A stretch of DNA of 64,000 nucleotides from Rhizobiales bacterium Ga0077524 (GTDB lineage Bacteria > Pseudomonadota > Alphaproteobacteria > Rhizobiales > Hyphomicrobiaceae). The stretch is taken from positions 1-64,000 of the forward strand of contig LNDR01000415.1 in assembly GCA_001464755.1 (NCBI GenBank), in the 5' to 3' direction. Below, in pieces: positions 1 through 13,488 of this stretch (position 1 is the stretch's first letter; each line of letters begins with the position of its first letter). Position numbers and translations under genes: made by a program. The notes beneath the pieces were generated by a model. The model had not been told where the DNA came from, did not search any database, and worked only from the letters and a program-made list of their open reading frames with translations.

Positions 1-96
1 GTCGTTGCCAGGTCTGCCAAGAGGTGAATGCAATCGATACAGCGTCAGCTGTAGCGGAAGTCGAGAATATCTCCTCTTTATAATGTCCAGGTTGCA

Positions 97-130
97 AAAC
101 CCCAATCCGCATCGCGGGTTGGGGTTTTTT
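97..130 (+). terminator. Rho-independent terminator of an upstream gene
   Basis: AAAACCCCAA-n-TTGGGGTTTTTT stem with T tract. Confidence 0.85.
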
Positions 131-233
131 GTTGTTGGCCGCCTTCTAAGCGGCGGAGGAAGCCGCCGCTCGACATCGGTCAACGAACGGCTGACGAGAA
201 TAGTGTCACCTTGGCCGTTGCGACATCCTACTT

Positions 234-1043
234 CTAGTCCGCTTCTGCTCTGCCAACGCAGGCAGATTTCACCGTTCTGAGCAGGAGCCCGATGTCTTCT
301 GGTCGCGAGAGCCGGTGGTCACCGTCCGGTACGGCGACAACACGCGTCCAGTCTCCATCCAGGTGGGCAACTAGGTCGAGCGTATGCTCCCACGGGACAT
401 CCGGATCCTGTAGTCCATGCAGAATGTGCACCGGCCGACCGGGATTGAACGGTGCCATCCCGATCTGATGTTGTTCCCCCTCGTCGAGTAGCCGACGAGT
501 AATCGGGTACGGTCCGTCGTCATATCGAGACGGTCGCAACCAAACGCCATTTTCCTCGATCTGCCGTCGCGCACTCTCTGACATCCGCGGCCTCATCAAC
601 CGTTCAGTCATGTCCCAGGCAGGCGCGATCAGCACCAGAGCGACGATACGGTCTGCTTGGATCGGCAGCTCGCGCATCAACGCTTGCACTAGAAGCAGCG
701 CGAGATAGCCGCCCATGCTGGAGCCGACCACAATAAGTTGCCCTCTCGTGTGCGACAGAACGACCTCGCGGACCTCCTCGAGCCACCTCCCGATCGTCCC
801 GTCCTCGACTCGCCCCGGCGACAGTCCGTGTCCAGAATAATCGAGCCGCGTCATCGACACGCCCACGGTCTCGGCCCAATCGGCAAGCGCGCTCGCTTTG
901 GTGCTCGTCATATTCGACTTGAACCCCGGAAGCCAAACGATGCCAGGGCCCTGCAATTTGCCCCTCGGCTCGAGGATGCACGCTATGCGGCGGCAATCCG
1001 CGCCATGGCCAACAATGACGAATTGCGGTTCCGCTGATGGCAT
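234..1043 (-). CDS. alpha/beta hydrolase
   Basis: GSSMGGY nucleophile elbow, LDYSGHG, HGLQDPDVPW, DGDHRLSRPED; start MPSAEPQF chosen inside the longer ORF. Confidence 0.85.
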   Translation of the reverse strand: MPSAEPQFVIVGHGADCRRIACILEPRGKLQGPGIVWLPGFKSNMTSTKASALADWAETVGVSMTRLDYSGHGLSPGRVEDGTIGRWLEEVREVVLSHTRGQLIVVGSSMGGYLALLLVQALMRELPIQADRIVALVLIAPAWDMTERLMRPRMSESARRQIEENGVWLRPSRYDDGPYPITRRLLDEGEQHQIGMAPFNPGRPVHILHGLQDPDVPWEHTLDLVAHLDGDWTRVVAVPDGDHRLSRPEDIGLLLRTVKSACVGRAEAD

Positions 1044-2290
1044 CCGTTCCGTTCCCCAGGCTTGAGGGAGCCCCGACCTTGGGCCGCACACGACCGACAA
1101 TACTCCAAATCATTCCGAGCCTCGACACGGGTGGCGCCGAACTCTCGACCGCTGAGATCGCCGAGGCCATCGTCGACGCCGGCGGCCGAGCGCTGGTTGC
1201 GACGGAAGGCGGGCGCTTGGCCGACCGTATCGCAAAGGCTGGTGGCGAGGTCATCATCTTCCCCGCCGCGAGCAAGAATCCGTTTCGGGTCATCGCGAAC
1301 GCCGCAACATTGAAGGCTATGATTGAGAAGGAAAATGTCGCTCTGGTGCACGCTCGCAGCCGCGCCCCGGCGTGGAGTGCCCTGATTGCTTCACGCTGCG
1401 CGCGGATCCCTTTCGTGACGACCTACCACGGCGCCTATGCCGAGGCCGACCGAATCAAGCGCTTCTACAATAGTGTAATGGCGCGCTCGGACCGCGTGAT
1501 CGCCAACTCAGGCTACACGGCAAGCCTGATCGAAGCGCGCTACGGCACGGATAAACAAAGAATTCGTGTCATCTATCGAGGCGTTGATATCGAGCGTTTC
1601 AGACCCGACGCGATCGAAGCCGAAAGGATCGAGACCCTGCGTCGGGCGTGGCAAATCGAGCCTGGACAGCGGATTGTCCTCCACCCTGCCCGCCTCACGT
1701 CTTGGAAGGGACAACATGTCCTCCTCGATGCGTCCGGCCTCCTTGCGGCAAGTGGCAAGCTTGGCTCGATCGTCATTGTTTTCGCAGGCGATGATCAAGG
1801 TCGAAAAGGGTACAAAAATGAATTGATTGCGCGTGCGGCGTCACTAGGAATTGCAGATCACGTCCGATTTCCGGGGCACGTCTCCGATATTGCTGCCGCC
1901 TTCGCTGCCGCCCATGTCGCGGTCGTCGCCTCCATCGAGCCGGAGGCGTTCGGGCGCACCGCAACTGAGGCTCAGGCCCTTGGTTGTCCCGTCATCGCGA
2001 CCGCTATCGGTGCCCCGCCGGAAACGGTAATCCCCGTTCGCGACGGAGAGAACGGGCTGGGAACAGGCTGGCTCGTCACTCCTGGCGATCCGGTGGCTCT
2101 GGCCGAGTGCTTGCACCGCGCCCTTGCCTTGAGTGAGTGCGAACGAATTGCCCTGGGCGCGCGCGCACGGGCCCACGTTGCCGCCAAATTCACACTTGAG
2201 GCCATGAAGCAGGCGACGCTCGCAGTCTACGACGAGCTGCTGGGAACGCGCCTCGCCAGCTTGACGAAAACAGGTACGCATTCCAACTGA
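1037..2290 (+). CDS. GT4-type glycosyltransferase
   Basis: QIIPSLDTGGAE N-terminus and EPEAFGRTATEAQALGCPVIAT C-terminal motif. Confidence 0.9.
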   Translation: MASVPFPRLEGAPTLGRTRPTILQIIPSLDTGGAELSTAEIAEAIVDAGGRALVATEGGRLADRIAKAGGEVIIFPAASKNPFRVIANAATLKAMIEKENVALVHARSRAPAWSALIASRCARIPFVTTYHGAYAEADRIKRFYNSVMARSDRVIANSGYTASLIEARYGTDKQRIRVIYRGVDIERFRPDAIEAERIETLRRAWQIEPGQRIVLHPARLTSWKGQHVLLDASGLLAASGKLGSIVIVFAGDDQGRKGYKNELIARAASLGIADHVRFPGHVSDIAAAFAAAHVAVVASIEPEAFGRTATEAQALGCPVIATAIGAPPETVIPVRDGENGLGTGWLVTPGDPVALAECLHRALALSECERIALGARARAHVAAKFTLEAMKQATLAVYDELLGTRLASLTKTGTHSN

Positions 2291-2469
2291 GCGGTGGCCA
2301 TTCGTGCGAGAGTGACTTGACTTGGGCCCCCCAAATGCGAGATTCGCGACATAAGCGTCGTGGTGCCGCTGCTTTTTTTGGTATCATTCGCCGCTCGTGA
2401 GGTGCGCTTCGCGTTTGTCGCGGGCCCCCACAAACGTACTGATGTTGAAGCAACTAAAGGAGAGCGAAC

Positions 2470-3012
2470 ATCCGCCGTCCAATGCGCGCCGCGCCTGAGC
2501 GCGAGCAGACCGGCCCCAGGATCAACGAGGCGATCCGGGTCCGAGAGGTCCGCCTGATCGATGAGACCGGCCAGAACGTTGGTGTCGTGGCGAGGCTCGA
2601 GGCGTTGAGCAAGGCCATCGACGCCGGCCTGGATCTCGTCGAGATTTCGCCTGATGCTACGCCGCCGGTCGCCAAGATCATGGACTACGGCAAGTTCAAG
2701 TATCAGGAGCAGAAAAAGGCGGCTGAGGCGCGAAAGAAGCAGAAGGTGGTCGAGGTCAAAGAGATCAAGATGCGCCCTGCGATCGACGACCACGACTACG
2801 AGACCAAGCTGAAGGCCATGCGCCGCTTCTTCGAGGAAGGCGACAAGGTGAAAATCACCCTGCGCTTCCGAGGCCGCGAAATGGCCCACACCGATCTCGG
2901 CATGCAGGTGCTCCAACGTGTCAAGTCGGACACTGAAGGCATTGCCAAGGTCGAGTATGAGCCCAAGTTCGAGGGCCGAAACCAGATGATCATGATCCTC
3001 GCTCCCAAGTAG
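2470..3012 (+). CDS. infC: translation initiation factor IF-3 (proposed ATC start at 2470; ATG at 2482 is in frame)
   Basis: [51 protein letters not shown] about 7 nt before ATC. Confidence 0.95.
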   Translation: MRRPMRAAPEREQTGPRINEAIRVREVRLIDETGQNVGVVARLEALSKAIDAGLDLVEISPDATPPVAKIMDYGKFKYQEQKKAAEARKKQKVVEVKEIKMRPAIDDHDYETKLKAMRRFFEEGDKVKITLRFRGREMAHTDLGMQVLQRVKSDTEGIAKVEYEPKFEGRNQMIMILAPK

Positions 3013-3042
3013 GAACGAGCCCGTTTTACTTCGCGCACCCAC

Positions 3043-3065
3043 GGTGTCAGACCCGGTCTGACACC
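3043..3065. repeat. perfect 10-bp inverted repeat GGTGTCAGAC-CCG-GTCTGACACC
   Basis: direct reading; REP-like or terminator stem. Confidence 0.7.
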
Positions 3066-3221
3066 GCTTTGCCGCGTCCGCACGCCGGAGCAGTCGCCTC
3101 CGGCTGCTCCGAAAACCCGTAGGCCATTGTCCTAGCATACCGTTCCCGCATAGAGTTGGGGGCGGGCGCGACGGCGCCTTTGTGCGAAACATCATGCCGG
3201 CAGACAGCGGGGCCGCTAGAG

Positions 3222-4538
3222 ATGATCCGAAACGAGCCCTATTGGTGGGAGGCAGCACCTCCCTCGATGCTACCCGAGACCTCGGTGCTGCCCCGCTGCG
3301 ATGTTGCCATCGTCGGTGCTGGCTATACGGGCTTGTCGGCGGGGCTGACGCTCGCTCGCGCCGGCCGTTCTGTCCAGATCTTCGATCGCATGCGACCAGG
3401 CGAGGGAGCCTCCACGCGCAACGGCGGCATCGCATCGGGCAGCCTTCGCCATAGCTTCGCCGAGCATGAAAAGCGCTTCGGACGCGAGCGCGCCGAAGGC
3501 ATCGATCGAGAAGGCAAGCTCGCCCGCGAGGATCTGGCGCGGTTCATCGCCGAGGAAAAAATAGACTGCGATTTCAAGCTGACGGGCCGCTTCACCGGCG
3601 CCTCCCAGCAGAAGGACTACGAAAGTTTGGCCCGCGAGGCAGACCGTCTCGTCAAGGTCCTCGGTGTCGAGGCATTTGCCGTCTCGCGCTCTGAGCAGCG
3701 GCAGGCGATCGGCACGGAATTCTACCACGGCGGTCTCGTGCGTCGCGACATCGGCGGTTTGCATCCAGCTAAGCTGCACGCTGGCATGCTGCGCCTTGTC
3801 ATCGAGGCCGGCGCCCGGGTGCACGGGGAGACGCCCGTCCTCGGCGTCCGAACGGAAGGCATTGGCTATGAGGTCGAGACTTCGCGCGGCCGCGTTCGTG
3901 CCGATCACGTCATCTTTGGCACCAACGGCTATACCGATCGCGTCGACAGCTGGCTGCGCCGCCGCTTGATCCCGGTCCGCAGCCGCATCATCGCCACGGC
4001 ACCGATCTCCGACAATCTGATGCGCGAGCTTTGTCCCAAGGGTTACATGATGGGCGAGACGCGCGCGCTGCACTACTACTATCGGCCGTCGCCGGACGGC
4101 ACCCGCATTCTGTTCGGCGGCCGCGACGGCACTATCGCTGGCGATCCGCAGTGGCCGACCCAGAGCCTCCAACGCGCCATGCTCGACATCTTCCCCGTGC
4201 TGGAGGACGTGCCGGTCACGCATAGCTGGTTCGGCCATGTCGCCATGAACCGCGATATGATTCCCCGGATCTTCACCAAGGATGGCGTGCGCTACGCCGC
4301 CGGCTATTGCGGATCGGGTGTGGTTTGGGCCCGGTGGGCCGGACAAAAGGCCGCTTTGACGGTGCTCGGCCATTCCGAGGCCACATCCGCCCTCGATTTC
4401 AGGCCGCCAAAGGCTGTGCCGCTTTACACTGGTCAGCCCTGGTTCATGCCGGCTGTGTTTGCTTGGTACACAGCGAAGGATCGCATGAATCACCCCCGCC
4501 GCGGGGCCCGCAAACCGCGCCCCAGCGGCGCTCGATAG
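3222..4538 (+). CDS. FAD-dependent oxidoreductase (DadA / gamma-glutamylputrescine oxidase-like)
   Basis: VAIVGAGYTGLSAGLTLARAG Rossmann motif; start MIRNEPYWW. Confidence 0.9.
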   Translation: MIRNEPYWWEAAPPSMLPETSVLPRCDVAIVGAGYTGLSAGLTLARAGRSVQIFDRMRPGEGASTRNGGIASGSLRHSFAEHEKRFGRERAEGIDREGKLAREDLARFIAEEKIDCDFKLTGRFTGASQQKDYESLAREADRLVKVLGVEAFAVSRSEQRQAIGTEFYHGGLVRRDIGGLHPAKLHAGMLRLVIEAGARVHGETPVLGVRTEGIGYEVETSRGRVRADHVIFGTNGYTDRVDSWLRRRLIPVRSRIIATAPISDNLMRELCPKGYMMGETRALHYYYRPSPDGTRILFGGRDGTIAGDPQWPTQSLQRAMLDIFPVLEDVPVTHSWFGHVAMNRDMIPRIFTKDGVRYAAGYCGSGVVWARWAGQKAALTVLGHSEATSALDFRPPKAVPLYTGQPWFMPAVFAWYTAKDRMNHPRRGARKPRPSGAR

Positions 4539-4554
4539 AGAGGCGCCCTAGCGC

Positions 4555-6381
4555 GTGTCGACGACGCCCCCCCCGAGCTTGGCCGAGGCCAAGGCACCAA
4601 GCGCATGGCCGGTCTATTGGCGCGCGTTGGGTCTGTTATCCACGGAGCGACGTCTGGCCGCTGCCCTGATCGTGGCGGGCATGGCGCTGGCCATCGTGCA
4701 GGTCATCGAGCAGCAGCTGTTCGGTCAGGTCGTCGACGCCCTTGCCAAGGGCCAGGGAGCGTTCTCGATCATCGCCCTGTGGGCCGCTCTCGGCTTCGTC
4801 GGAATCATCGCCAGCGTCGTGATCGCGGTCACGTCGGACAGGCTGTCTCACCGGCGCCGTCTCGCTGCCATGGGGGATGCGTTCGAGCGCGCCATCACGA
4901 TGCCGATCAGCTTCCACGCTCGCAAAGGCTCGGGGTCCGTCGTTCGAGCCATTCTGGCTGGAACCGATGCCCTGTTCTGGCTGTGGCTGTCGTTTTTGCG
5001 CGAGCAAATCACGGCCCTGATCGGAATTCTCTATCTGATCCCGACCGCCATCGCGATGGACTGGCGCATGGCCGCCATCTTGGGTGCCCTGGCGCTCCTC
5101 TACGTCCTCCTCAACATCTTCGTGGTCGAGAAGACGAGTAACGGCCAGGCTGCCGTCGAGCAGTATCACAACAACGTTTACGGCCGGGTCGGTGACGTGC
5201 TCGGCAATGTCACGGTCGTCCAGAGCTACCACCGCCTCGGCGCCGAGATGCAGGCCATGCGCGATATCATGGGCCAGCTGCTCGCCGCGCAATACCCTGT
5301 GCTGACCTGGTGGGGGCTGCTGACAGTTCTCACCCGGTCCGCTGCTACCATCACCATGGTCGCGATCTTCCTTGTCGGCGCAGTGCTCGCATCCAAGGGC
5401 GAGATCAGCGTCGGATCGATCGTAGCCTTCGTGGGGTTCGCCAACCTGATGATCGGCAAGCTCGACCAGCTTTCGGGCTTCATCGTCCGCGTCAACCAGC
5501 AGGCGCCGACATTGCGCACCTATTTCGAGCTGATGGATGCGCGCGAGCTGGTGATCGAGAAACCGGGTTCGGCCCCACTCGAGGCCGTGAAGGGGGAAGT
5601 GACCTTCGACAATGTCACCTTCCGCTACGGCCCGGGAGCGCAGGGCGTCTTCGGCCTCGATCTGACCGCTCGTCCCGGCCAGACCGTGGCGCTGGTCGGG
5701 CCGACAGGCTCTGGCAAGACGACGACGCTCGCCTTGCTCCAGCGGATACGGGAGCCCGACGGCGGGCAAATCCTCGTCGACGGCCGCGACATATCCGGCG
5801 TCACTCTGGGATCGCTCCGCCACGCTATCGCGGTGGTGTTCCAGGATGCGGGACTGTTCAACCGGACCATCGCCGAGAATATCCGTGTCGGCAGGCCGGA
5901 TGCCACCGCCGAGGAGATCGAGCGCGCCGCACGCCTTGCCGAGGCGCACGACTTCATCATGCGCAAGCCCGATGGCTACCAGTTCGTCATCGGCGAGCGT
6001 GGTCAGTCTCTGTCCGGGGGCGAGCGCCAGCGTATCGCCATCGCACGAGCCATCCTGAAGGATGCCCCGATCCTGATTCTGGACGAGGCCACCAGCGCTC
6101 TCGACGCCGAGACCGAAGCCAAGATCAAGCGAGCGCTGGATGCGCTGCGCAAGGGGCGCACGACATTCATCATTGCCCATCGCTTGTCGACCGTCGCCAA
6201 TGCCGACCGCATCCTCGTGCTCGACGAAGGTCGCGTTGTCGAGCGAGGTCGCTACCGCGAGCTCGTAGGGAAGGGAGGACTGTTCGCTCGCTTGGTCGCC
6301 GAGGGCGGCTTCACGGTCCCCGAGGAGACCGAGGAGGACCGGGCCGCAGCCGAGACAGGGCCCCCGGTCGTCGCAAGCTGA
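4555..6381 (+). CDS. ndvA: ABC exporter ATPase/permease, NdvA/ChvA-like cyclic glucan exporter
   Basis: GPTGSGKTT Walker A, LSGGERQRIAIARAIL signature, ILDEATSALD; TM domain resembles NdvA. Confidence 0.8.
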   Translation: MSTTPPPSLAEAKAPSAWPVYWRALGLLSTERRLAAALIVAGMALAIVQVIEQQLFGQVVDALAKGQGAFSIIALWAALGFVGIIASVVIAVTSDRLSHRRRLAAMGDAFERAITMPISFHARKGSGSVVRAILAGTDALFWLWLSFLREQITALIGILYLIPTAIAMDWRMAAILGALALLYVLLNIFVVEKTSNGQAAVEQYHNNVYGRVGDVLGNVTVVQSYHRLGAEMQAMRDIMGQLLAAQYPVLTWWGLLTVLTRSAATITMVAIFLVGAVLASKGEISVGSIVAFVGFANLMIGKLDQLSGFIVRVNQQAPTLRTYFELMDARELVIEKPGSAPLEAVKGEVTFDNVTFRYGPGAQGVFGLDLTARPGQTVALVGPTGSGKTTTLALLQRIREPDGGQILVDGRDISGVTLGSLRHAIAVVFQDAGLFNRTIAENIRVGRPDATAEEIERAARLAEAHDFIMRKPDGYQFVIGERGQSLSGGERQRIAIARAILKDAPILILDEATSALDAETEAKIKRALDALRKGRTTFIIAHRLSTVANADRILVLDEGRVVERGRYRELVGKGGLFARLVAEGGFTVPEETEEDRAAAETGPPVVAS

Positions 6382-6390
6382 GGTTCGCTC

Positions 6391-7284
6391 CTAACGCTTG
6401 CCGCCACCGGGCACGGGCCTGATCGCCGTCTCCTGGTCGACTTGCGCCCTCAACTGAGGGTCGATGAATTCGAGTTGCGCCGCACCCCGCAGGTTCAATC
6501 CGATTTCCTGTGCGCGTCGGTGGATCAACGTCGCCATGATCCTGTCCTTGATCTTGTCGAATGGCGGCGCGCTGCGTTGGCGCTTGTCCTCGACCTTGAT
6601 CAGGTGCCAGCCAAACTGGCTCTGCACGGGCAGCGAAACCTCGCCCTTCTGTAGCTTGAAGGCGGCTTCCTCGAACTGGGGCACCATGCGTCCCCGCGCG
6701 AAGTAGCCGAGGTCGCCTCCATCCTCCTTGCTGCCTTGGTCTTTCGAGAACTGATTGGCCATCTTCAGGAAATCCGCGCCGTGCGCGATTTTCTCGTAGA
6801 TCTCCTTGGCCTTCTCCTCGCTCTCGACCAGGATGTGGCGCGCTTTCACTTCTTCCTGAGCTGGCGTAGCGGCAACTTGCGTGTCGTAGAACGTCTTGGC
6901 CTCGGCCTCGGTGATCGAGCCCTTCACCTTCGCGTCGAAGTAGGTGTCGCGCATCGCGCGGCGGTTCCAGTAGGTCTTGCGGTCCTCGAAGCCTTGCCCG
7001 GACCCGAGCTTCTCTTTTTCACCGGCTTCTGCGAACAGCATGTTTTCGATGAGGTATTCCACGAGGACGCGTCGCCGCTTGTCCGGTTCGAGCGTGCCGA
7101 GATCGTTGCCGATCTCACCTTCCGCGAAGCGCAGGTCAGCTTCCGTGATGGCACGCCCATTGACTTTGGCGACGATGGTGTCGTCCGCGGCGAGCGACCC
7201 CGTAGGGAAGGCGCTGGCCAGCGCCAGCACGGTGGCAAGCAGCGCGATGGCCGTCGGGGAGACTGAGGGCTTGCAGTGAATCAC
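6391..7284 (-). CDS. PpiC/SurA-type peptidylprolyl isomerase
   Basis: signal peptide; VKARHILVESEEKAKEI and DLGYFARGRMVPQFEEAAFKL parvulin motifs. Confidence 0.93.
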   Translation of the reverse strand: MIHCKPSVSPTAIALLATVLALASAFPTGSLAADDTIVAKVNGRAITEADLRFAEGEIGNDLGTLEPDKRRRVLVEYLIENMLFAEAGEKEKLGSGQGFEDRKTYWNRRAMRDTYFDAKVKGSITEAEAKTFYDTQVAATPAQEEVKARHILVESEEKAKEIYEKIAHGADFLKMANQFSKDQGSKEDGGDLGYFARGRMVPQFEEAAFKLQKGEVSLPVQSQFGWHLIKVEDKRQRSAPPFDKIKDRIMATLIHRRAQEIGLNLRGAAQLEFIDPQLRAQVDQETAIRPVPGGGKR

Positions 7285-7703
7285 AAGGGCATCCTTTGCT
7301 CGTTTGACCTGCCGCGGCGCAGAGCCGAGTTCAGCGGCGGGTGGTAGCGCCTTCTCGAAGGACCGCCAAGAGGGCGCGCGATCTCATGGCCGAATGGTGG
7401 CGTCGGCATACTTCAGCGGCCGTCTCGACCGAGGCAAAGCGCCACGTCGCGCAGCTGCCGGTCGTGATCGCGACGAGCCCTCGCGTTGACAGCGTGGGGT
7501 ATGGTCCTTATCTCTTCGCCCATCCGGCTCGGCCGGATCGCCTTGGCGCCTATGGGTCGCGGGTCCATGCTCGTCGCAAGGTGAGTGCGAGCCCGTGGTC
7601 GCCCAGAGTGCGGTGCCGGACGGCCTTTCCCCGAATGCGCCGTCATGGCGCAGTGCCCGCTCCGGTCGCCGGTCGCGGGCCAACCGACTTGAGGCCCGAT
7701 TCC

Positions 7704-10946
<3,243 letters not shown>

Positions 10947-10979
10947 GACGGTAGCAGCTTCAAGTCCATCGACAATCTG

Positions 10980-11015
10980 ACGGCCGGTGCCTTGTGGCGC
11001 TGGCCGTTATTTTTT
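10980..11015 (+). terminator. Rho-independent terminator of secA
   Basis: ACGGCCGGTGCC-TTGT-GGCGCTGGCCGT stem followed by TATTTTTT. Confidence 0.85.
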
Positions 11016-11149
11016 CGCGGGAGATGGTCGTTGCAAAGGCCCTGTCGCCGGAGCAGGGCGCGCGGCCTCGGGCCGATCGCTGTCACCCGGAAAGGGCGCG
11101 GCTTCCTACCCTCTCGATTGCCTGATCCAACCGGTTGCGCGCTCGCAGC

Positions 11150-12913
11150 CTACCAGCCGACTGCATAGGTCGCGCGTCTGGGGTCGGCGGCAGCCGTCAG
11201 CACACCGGCCCGCGTATCCTTCACGATTGTGTTCACGGTCCCGGCGAGGCGCGTCCAGTCGGGCCAGCGCAGCACGTCGTGGCCGAGTGCCTCGAGGCCC
11301 TGGAACGTGGCCTCTTCCATGCGCCCTTCGACCGCCAGCCGGTTCGGATAGGCCTCATGGGGCTCGAAGCTCGACGGGAACGCATAGCTCGCAAACCGAG
11401 GCGCCTCGACCGCCGTCCTCAGATCCATGCCGAACACGCTCACGTTCAACAGAACCTGCAGCATCGCCTGCGTCTGCACGTCGCCGCCCGGCGTTCCGAA
11501 CGGCATCAGCGCGCGCCCGTCCTCGAGTATAGCGATGGCCGGATTGGGCGTCAGCCGCGGCCGCTTGCCGGGCATCACCTCCGATGGGTGCCCCGCATCG
11601 GCCCACGATTGGCTGCCGCGGCCCGAGGCGATCATACCCGTCCCCGGGATCAGTTCGGCATCGTAGGAAGCATCGCTCGGCGTCGCCGAGAACACATTAC
11701 CCGCGCTGTCGATCACGCAGCAGTAGGTCGTATCCGGCGACAGGGCGGGCGTCCGCTCGAACGGTACGTTCGGCACCGCCGCGCGCGCTCGGCCATCGAT
11801 CGCCACCGGCTCTCTCAGCCCCGGAAACGACCGTTCGGGATCAATCAAGGCGCGGCGCTTCGCTTGCAGCTCCGGCGACAGTAGCGCCTCCAGCGGCACG
11901 TCGACGAAGCGCGGGTCGCCGAAATAAGCCTCGCGATCGGCACACGCGAGCTTCACGGCCTCGGTCAGCAGATGCACGTAGGCCGGCGAGTTGTGGCCGA
12001 GGGCGGCGAGATCATCTTTCGCGAGCATCCGCATCAGCATCGGGAGCAGCGGTCCCTGGCTCCAAGCACCGCACGTGTAGAGGTCGAGCCGGCCCTGGCG
12101 GATGTGAACCGGCGCCTCGAGCCGAGCCCGGAAGCCTGCCATGTCCTCCCGCGTCAGCCAGCCACCGTTGTCCGCGTGGTATCGACAGATGGTCGCCGCG
12201 ATGTCGCCCTCGTAGAAGGCCCGGTGGGCGGCGGCGAGCCCGGCGGCGCGGCCTTTGCTGGCTGCAGCTTTCTCCTCGTCGACCATGTACTGGATCGATC
12301 GCGCGAGGTCGGTCTGCTGGAAGATCTCGCCGGGTGTCGGTGGCCGTCCGTTCGGCAGGAAAACGGCCGTGTTGCCGGGAAAGCGCCGGTACTTGTCCTG
12401 ATTGGCAACCAGGGTGTCGCAAAACCGCGGATCGGCCGCGAAACCTTCGCCTGCCAATCGGATCGCAGCGGCCGCAACCTCGCCGAAGCTCATTGTGCCG
12501 TATCGCTCGAGTGCCGTGATCCAGCCCGACGGCGCCCCCGGCACGACCGCTCGCATCAACCCGTCCGGAATGCGCCCGCCGTGCTTCTCGCGAAAATAGG
12601 CGGACGACGCCTTGGCTGGCCATACGCCGAGCCCATCGATGGTGATCACCTCGCCTGTCGCCGCGAGACGGATCATGGTCGGCGCCACGCCGGCGACATT
12701 CACCAGGTCGCAGCACGTCACGCCGAGTGCGAGCCCGGTGGCCACGCCGGCATCCACGGCATTGCCGCCCGCCTCGAGAATGAGAAACCCCGCGTGCGCC
12801 GCTGCATGGTGACCGGCCGAGACCATGTGGCGCGTGCCGGTCAGCACGTTGCCATGCGTTGTCAGCCCTCTGAGGCCGATGACGTCACCTGCCGTCTTGC
12901 TGAAGCCGCTCAT
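11150..12913 (-). CDS. gamma-glutamyltransferase family protein
   Basis: SAGHHAAAHAGFLILEAGGNAVDAGVA; PDTTYCCVIDSAGNVFSATPS catalytic region. Confidence 0.9.
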   Translation of the reverse strand: MSGFSKTAGDVIGLRGLTTHGNVLTGTRHMVSAGHHAAAHAGFLILEAGGNAVDAGVATGLALGVTCCDLVNVAGVAPTMIRLAATGEVITIDGLGVWPAKASSAYFREKHGGRIPDGLMRAVVPGAPSGWITALERYGTMSFGEVAAAAIRLAGEGFAADPRFCDTLVANQDKYRRFPGNTAVFLPNGRPPTPGEIFQQTDLARSIQYMVDEEKAAASKGRAAGLAAAHRAFYEGDIAATICRYHADNGGWLTREDMAGFRARLEAPVHIRQGRLDLYTCGAWSQGPLLPMLMRMLAKDDLAALGHNSPAYVHLLTEAVKLACADREAYFGDPRFVDVPLEALLSPELQAKRRALIDPERSFPGLREPVAIDGRARAAVPNVPFERTPALSPDTTYCCVIDSAGNVFSATPSDASYDAELIPGTGMIASGRGSQSWADAGHPSEVMPGKRPRLTPNPAIAILEDGRALMPFGTPGGDVQTQAMLQVLLNVSVFGMDLRTAVEAPRFASYAFPSSFEPHEAYPNRLAVEGRMEEATFQGLEALGHDVLRWPDWTRLAGTVNTIVKDTRAGVLTAAADPRRATYAVGW

Positions 12914-12982
12914 TGTATGCGCTCCCGGTCCCGCGCGGCCAAATTGCCGCAATTGGAAGCATCCGGCAGGTGGGCCGCGGCT

Positions 12983-13414
12983 TCAAGCTCGAACTTCCTG
13001 CTCCATCAGCTCGATCGAGACGTTGTCAGGCGCCTGGATGTAGCAGAGCAGGCTGCCGCCCACGCCGTTCTTGAGGGGCACTGGGAAGGCGACGCCCTTC
13101 GCGGCGAGGCCTTCGCAGAAGGCTCTGAGATCGCCATGGTACATGAAGCCGAAGTGATCCGTACCCCACTCGTTGTGGCTCGAGAAATTGTCGAACCCGC
13201 GGATCGGTGTCGCGTCCTTCGGTGCTTCGCCGGGCCGTTGGCCGCGGATCAGGATGGTCATGCCGCCGAGCTCGACGAAGATCTGCGGCGCTCCGCGCGC
13301 CATGGTGTCGGCCGCGATCGTCGCGCCGAGCATCTCGACGTACCATCGTGCGCTCGCGTGCGGGTCACGGGCAATGATGTGCACGTGGTCGAACTTGAAT
13401 GCCGGATTGCTCAC
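12983..13414 (-). CDS. VOC (glyoxalase-like) family protein
   Basis: FDHVHIIARDPHASARWYVEMLGA; DNVSIELME. Confidence 0.85.
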   Translation of the reverse strand: MSNPAFKFDHVHIIARDPHASARWYVEMLGATIAADTMARGAPQIFVELGGMTILIRGQRPGEAPKDATPIRGFDNFSSHNEWGTDHFGFMYHGDLRAFCEGLAAKGVAFPVPLKNGVGGSLLCYIQAPDNVSIELMEQEVRA

Positions 13415-13488
13415 GCTGGACGCTCCAAACTTTTACTGCCGTCAATCATGGCGCGTGCGACGTGTTCGTGCCATCTCGCTCGTGCATT

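Noticed and set aside
4636-6180. 514-aa minus ORF opposite ndvA-like gene
   Set aside because: Same antisense artefact; the exporter motifs on the plus strand are unambiguous.
7341-7703. N-terminal extension of the SecA ORF
   Set aside because: Not SecA-like; true start [13 protein letters not shown] at 7704.
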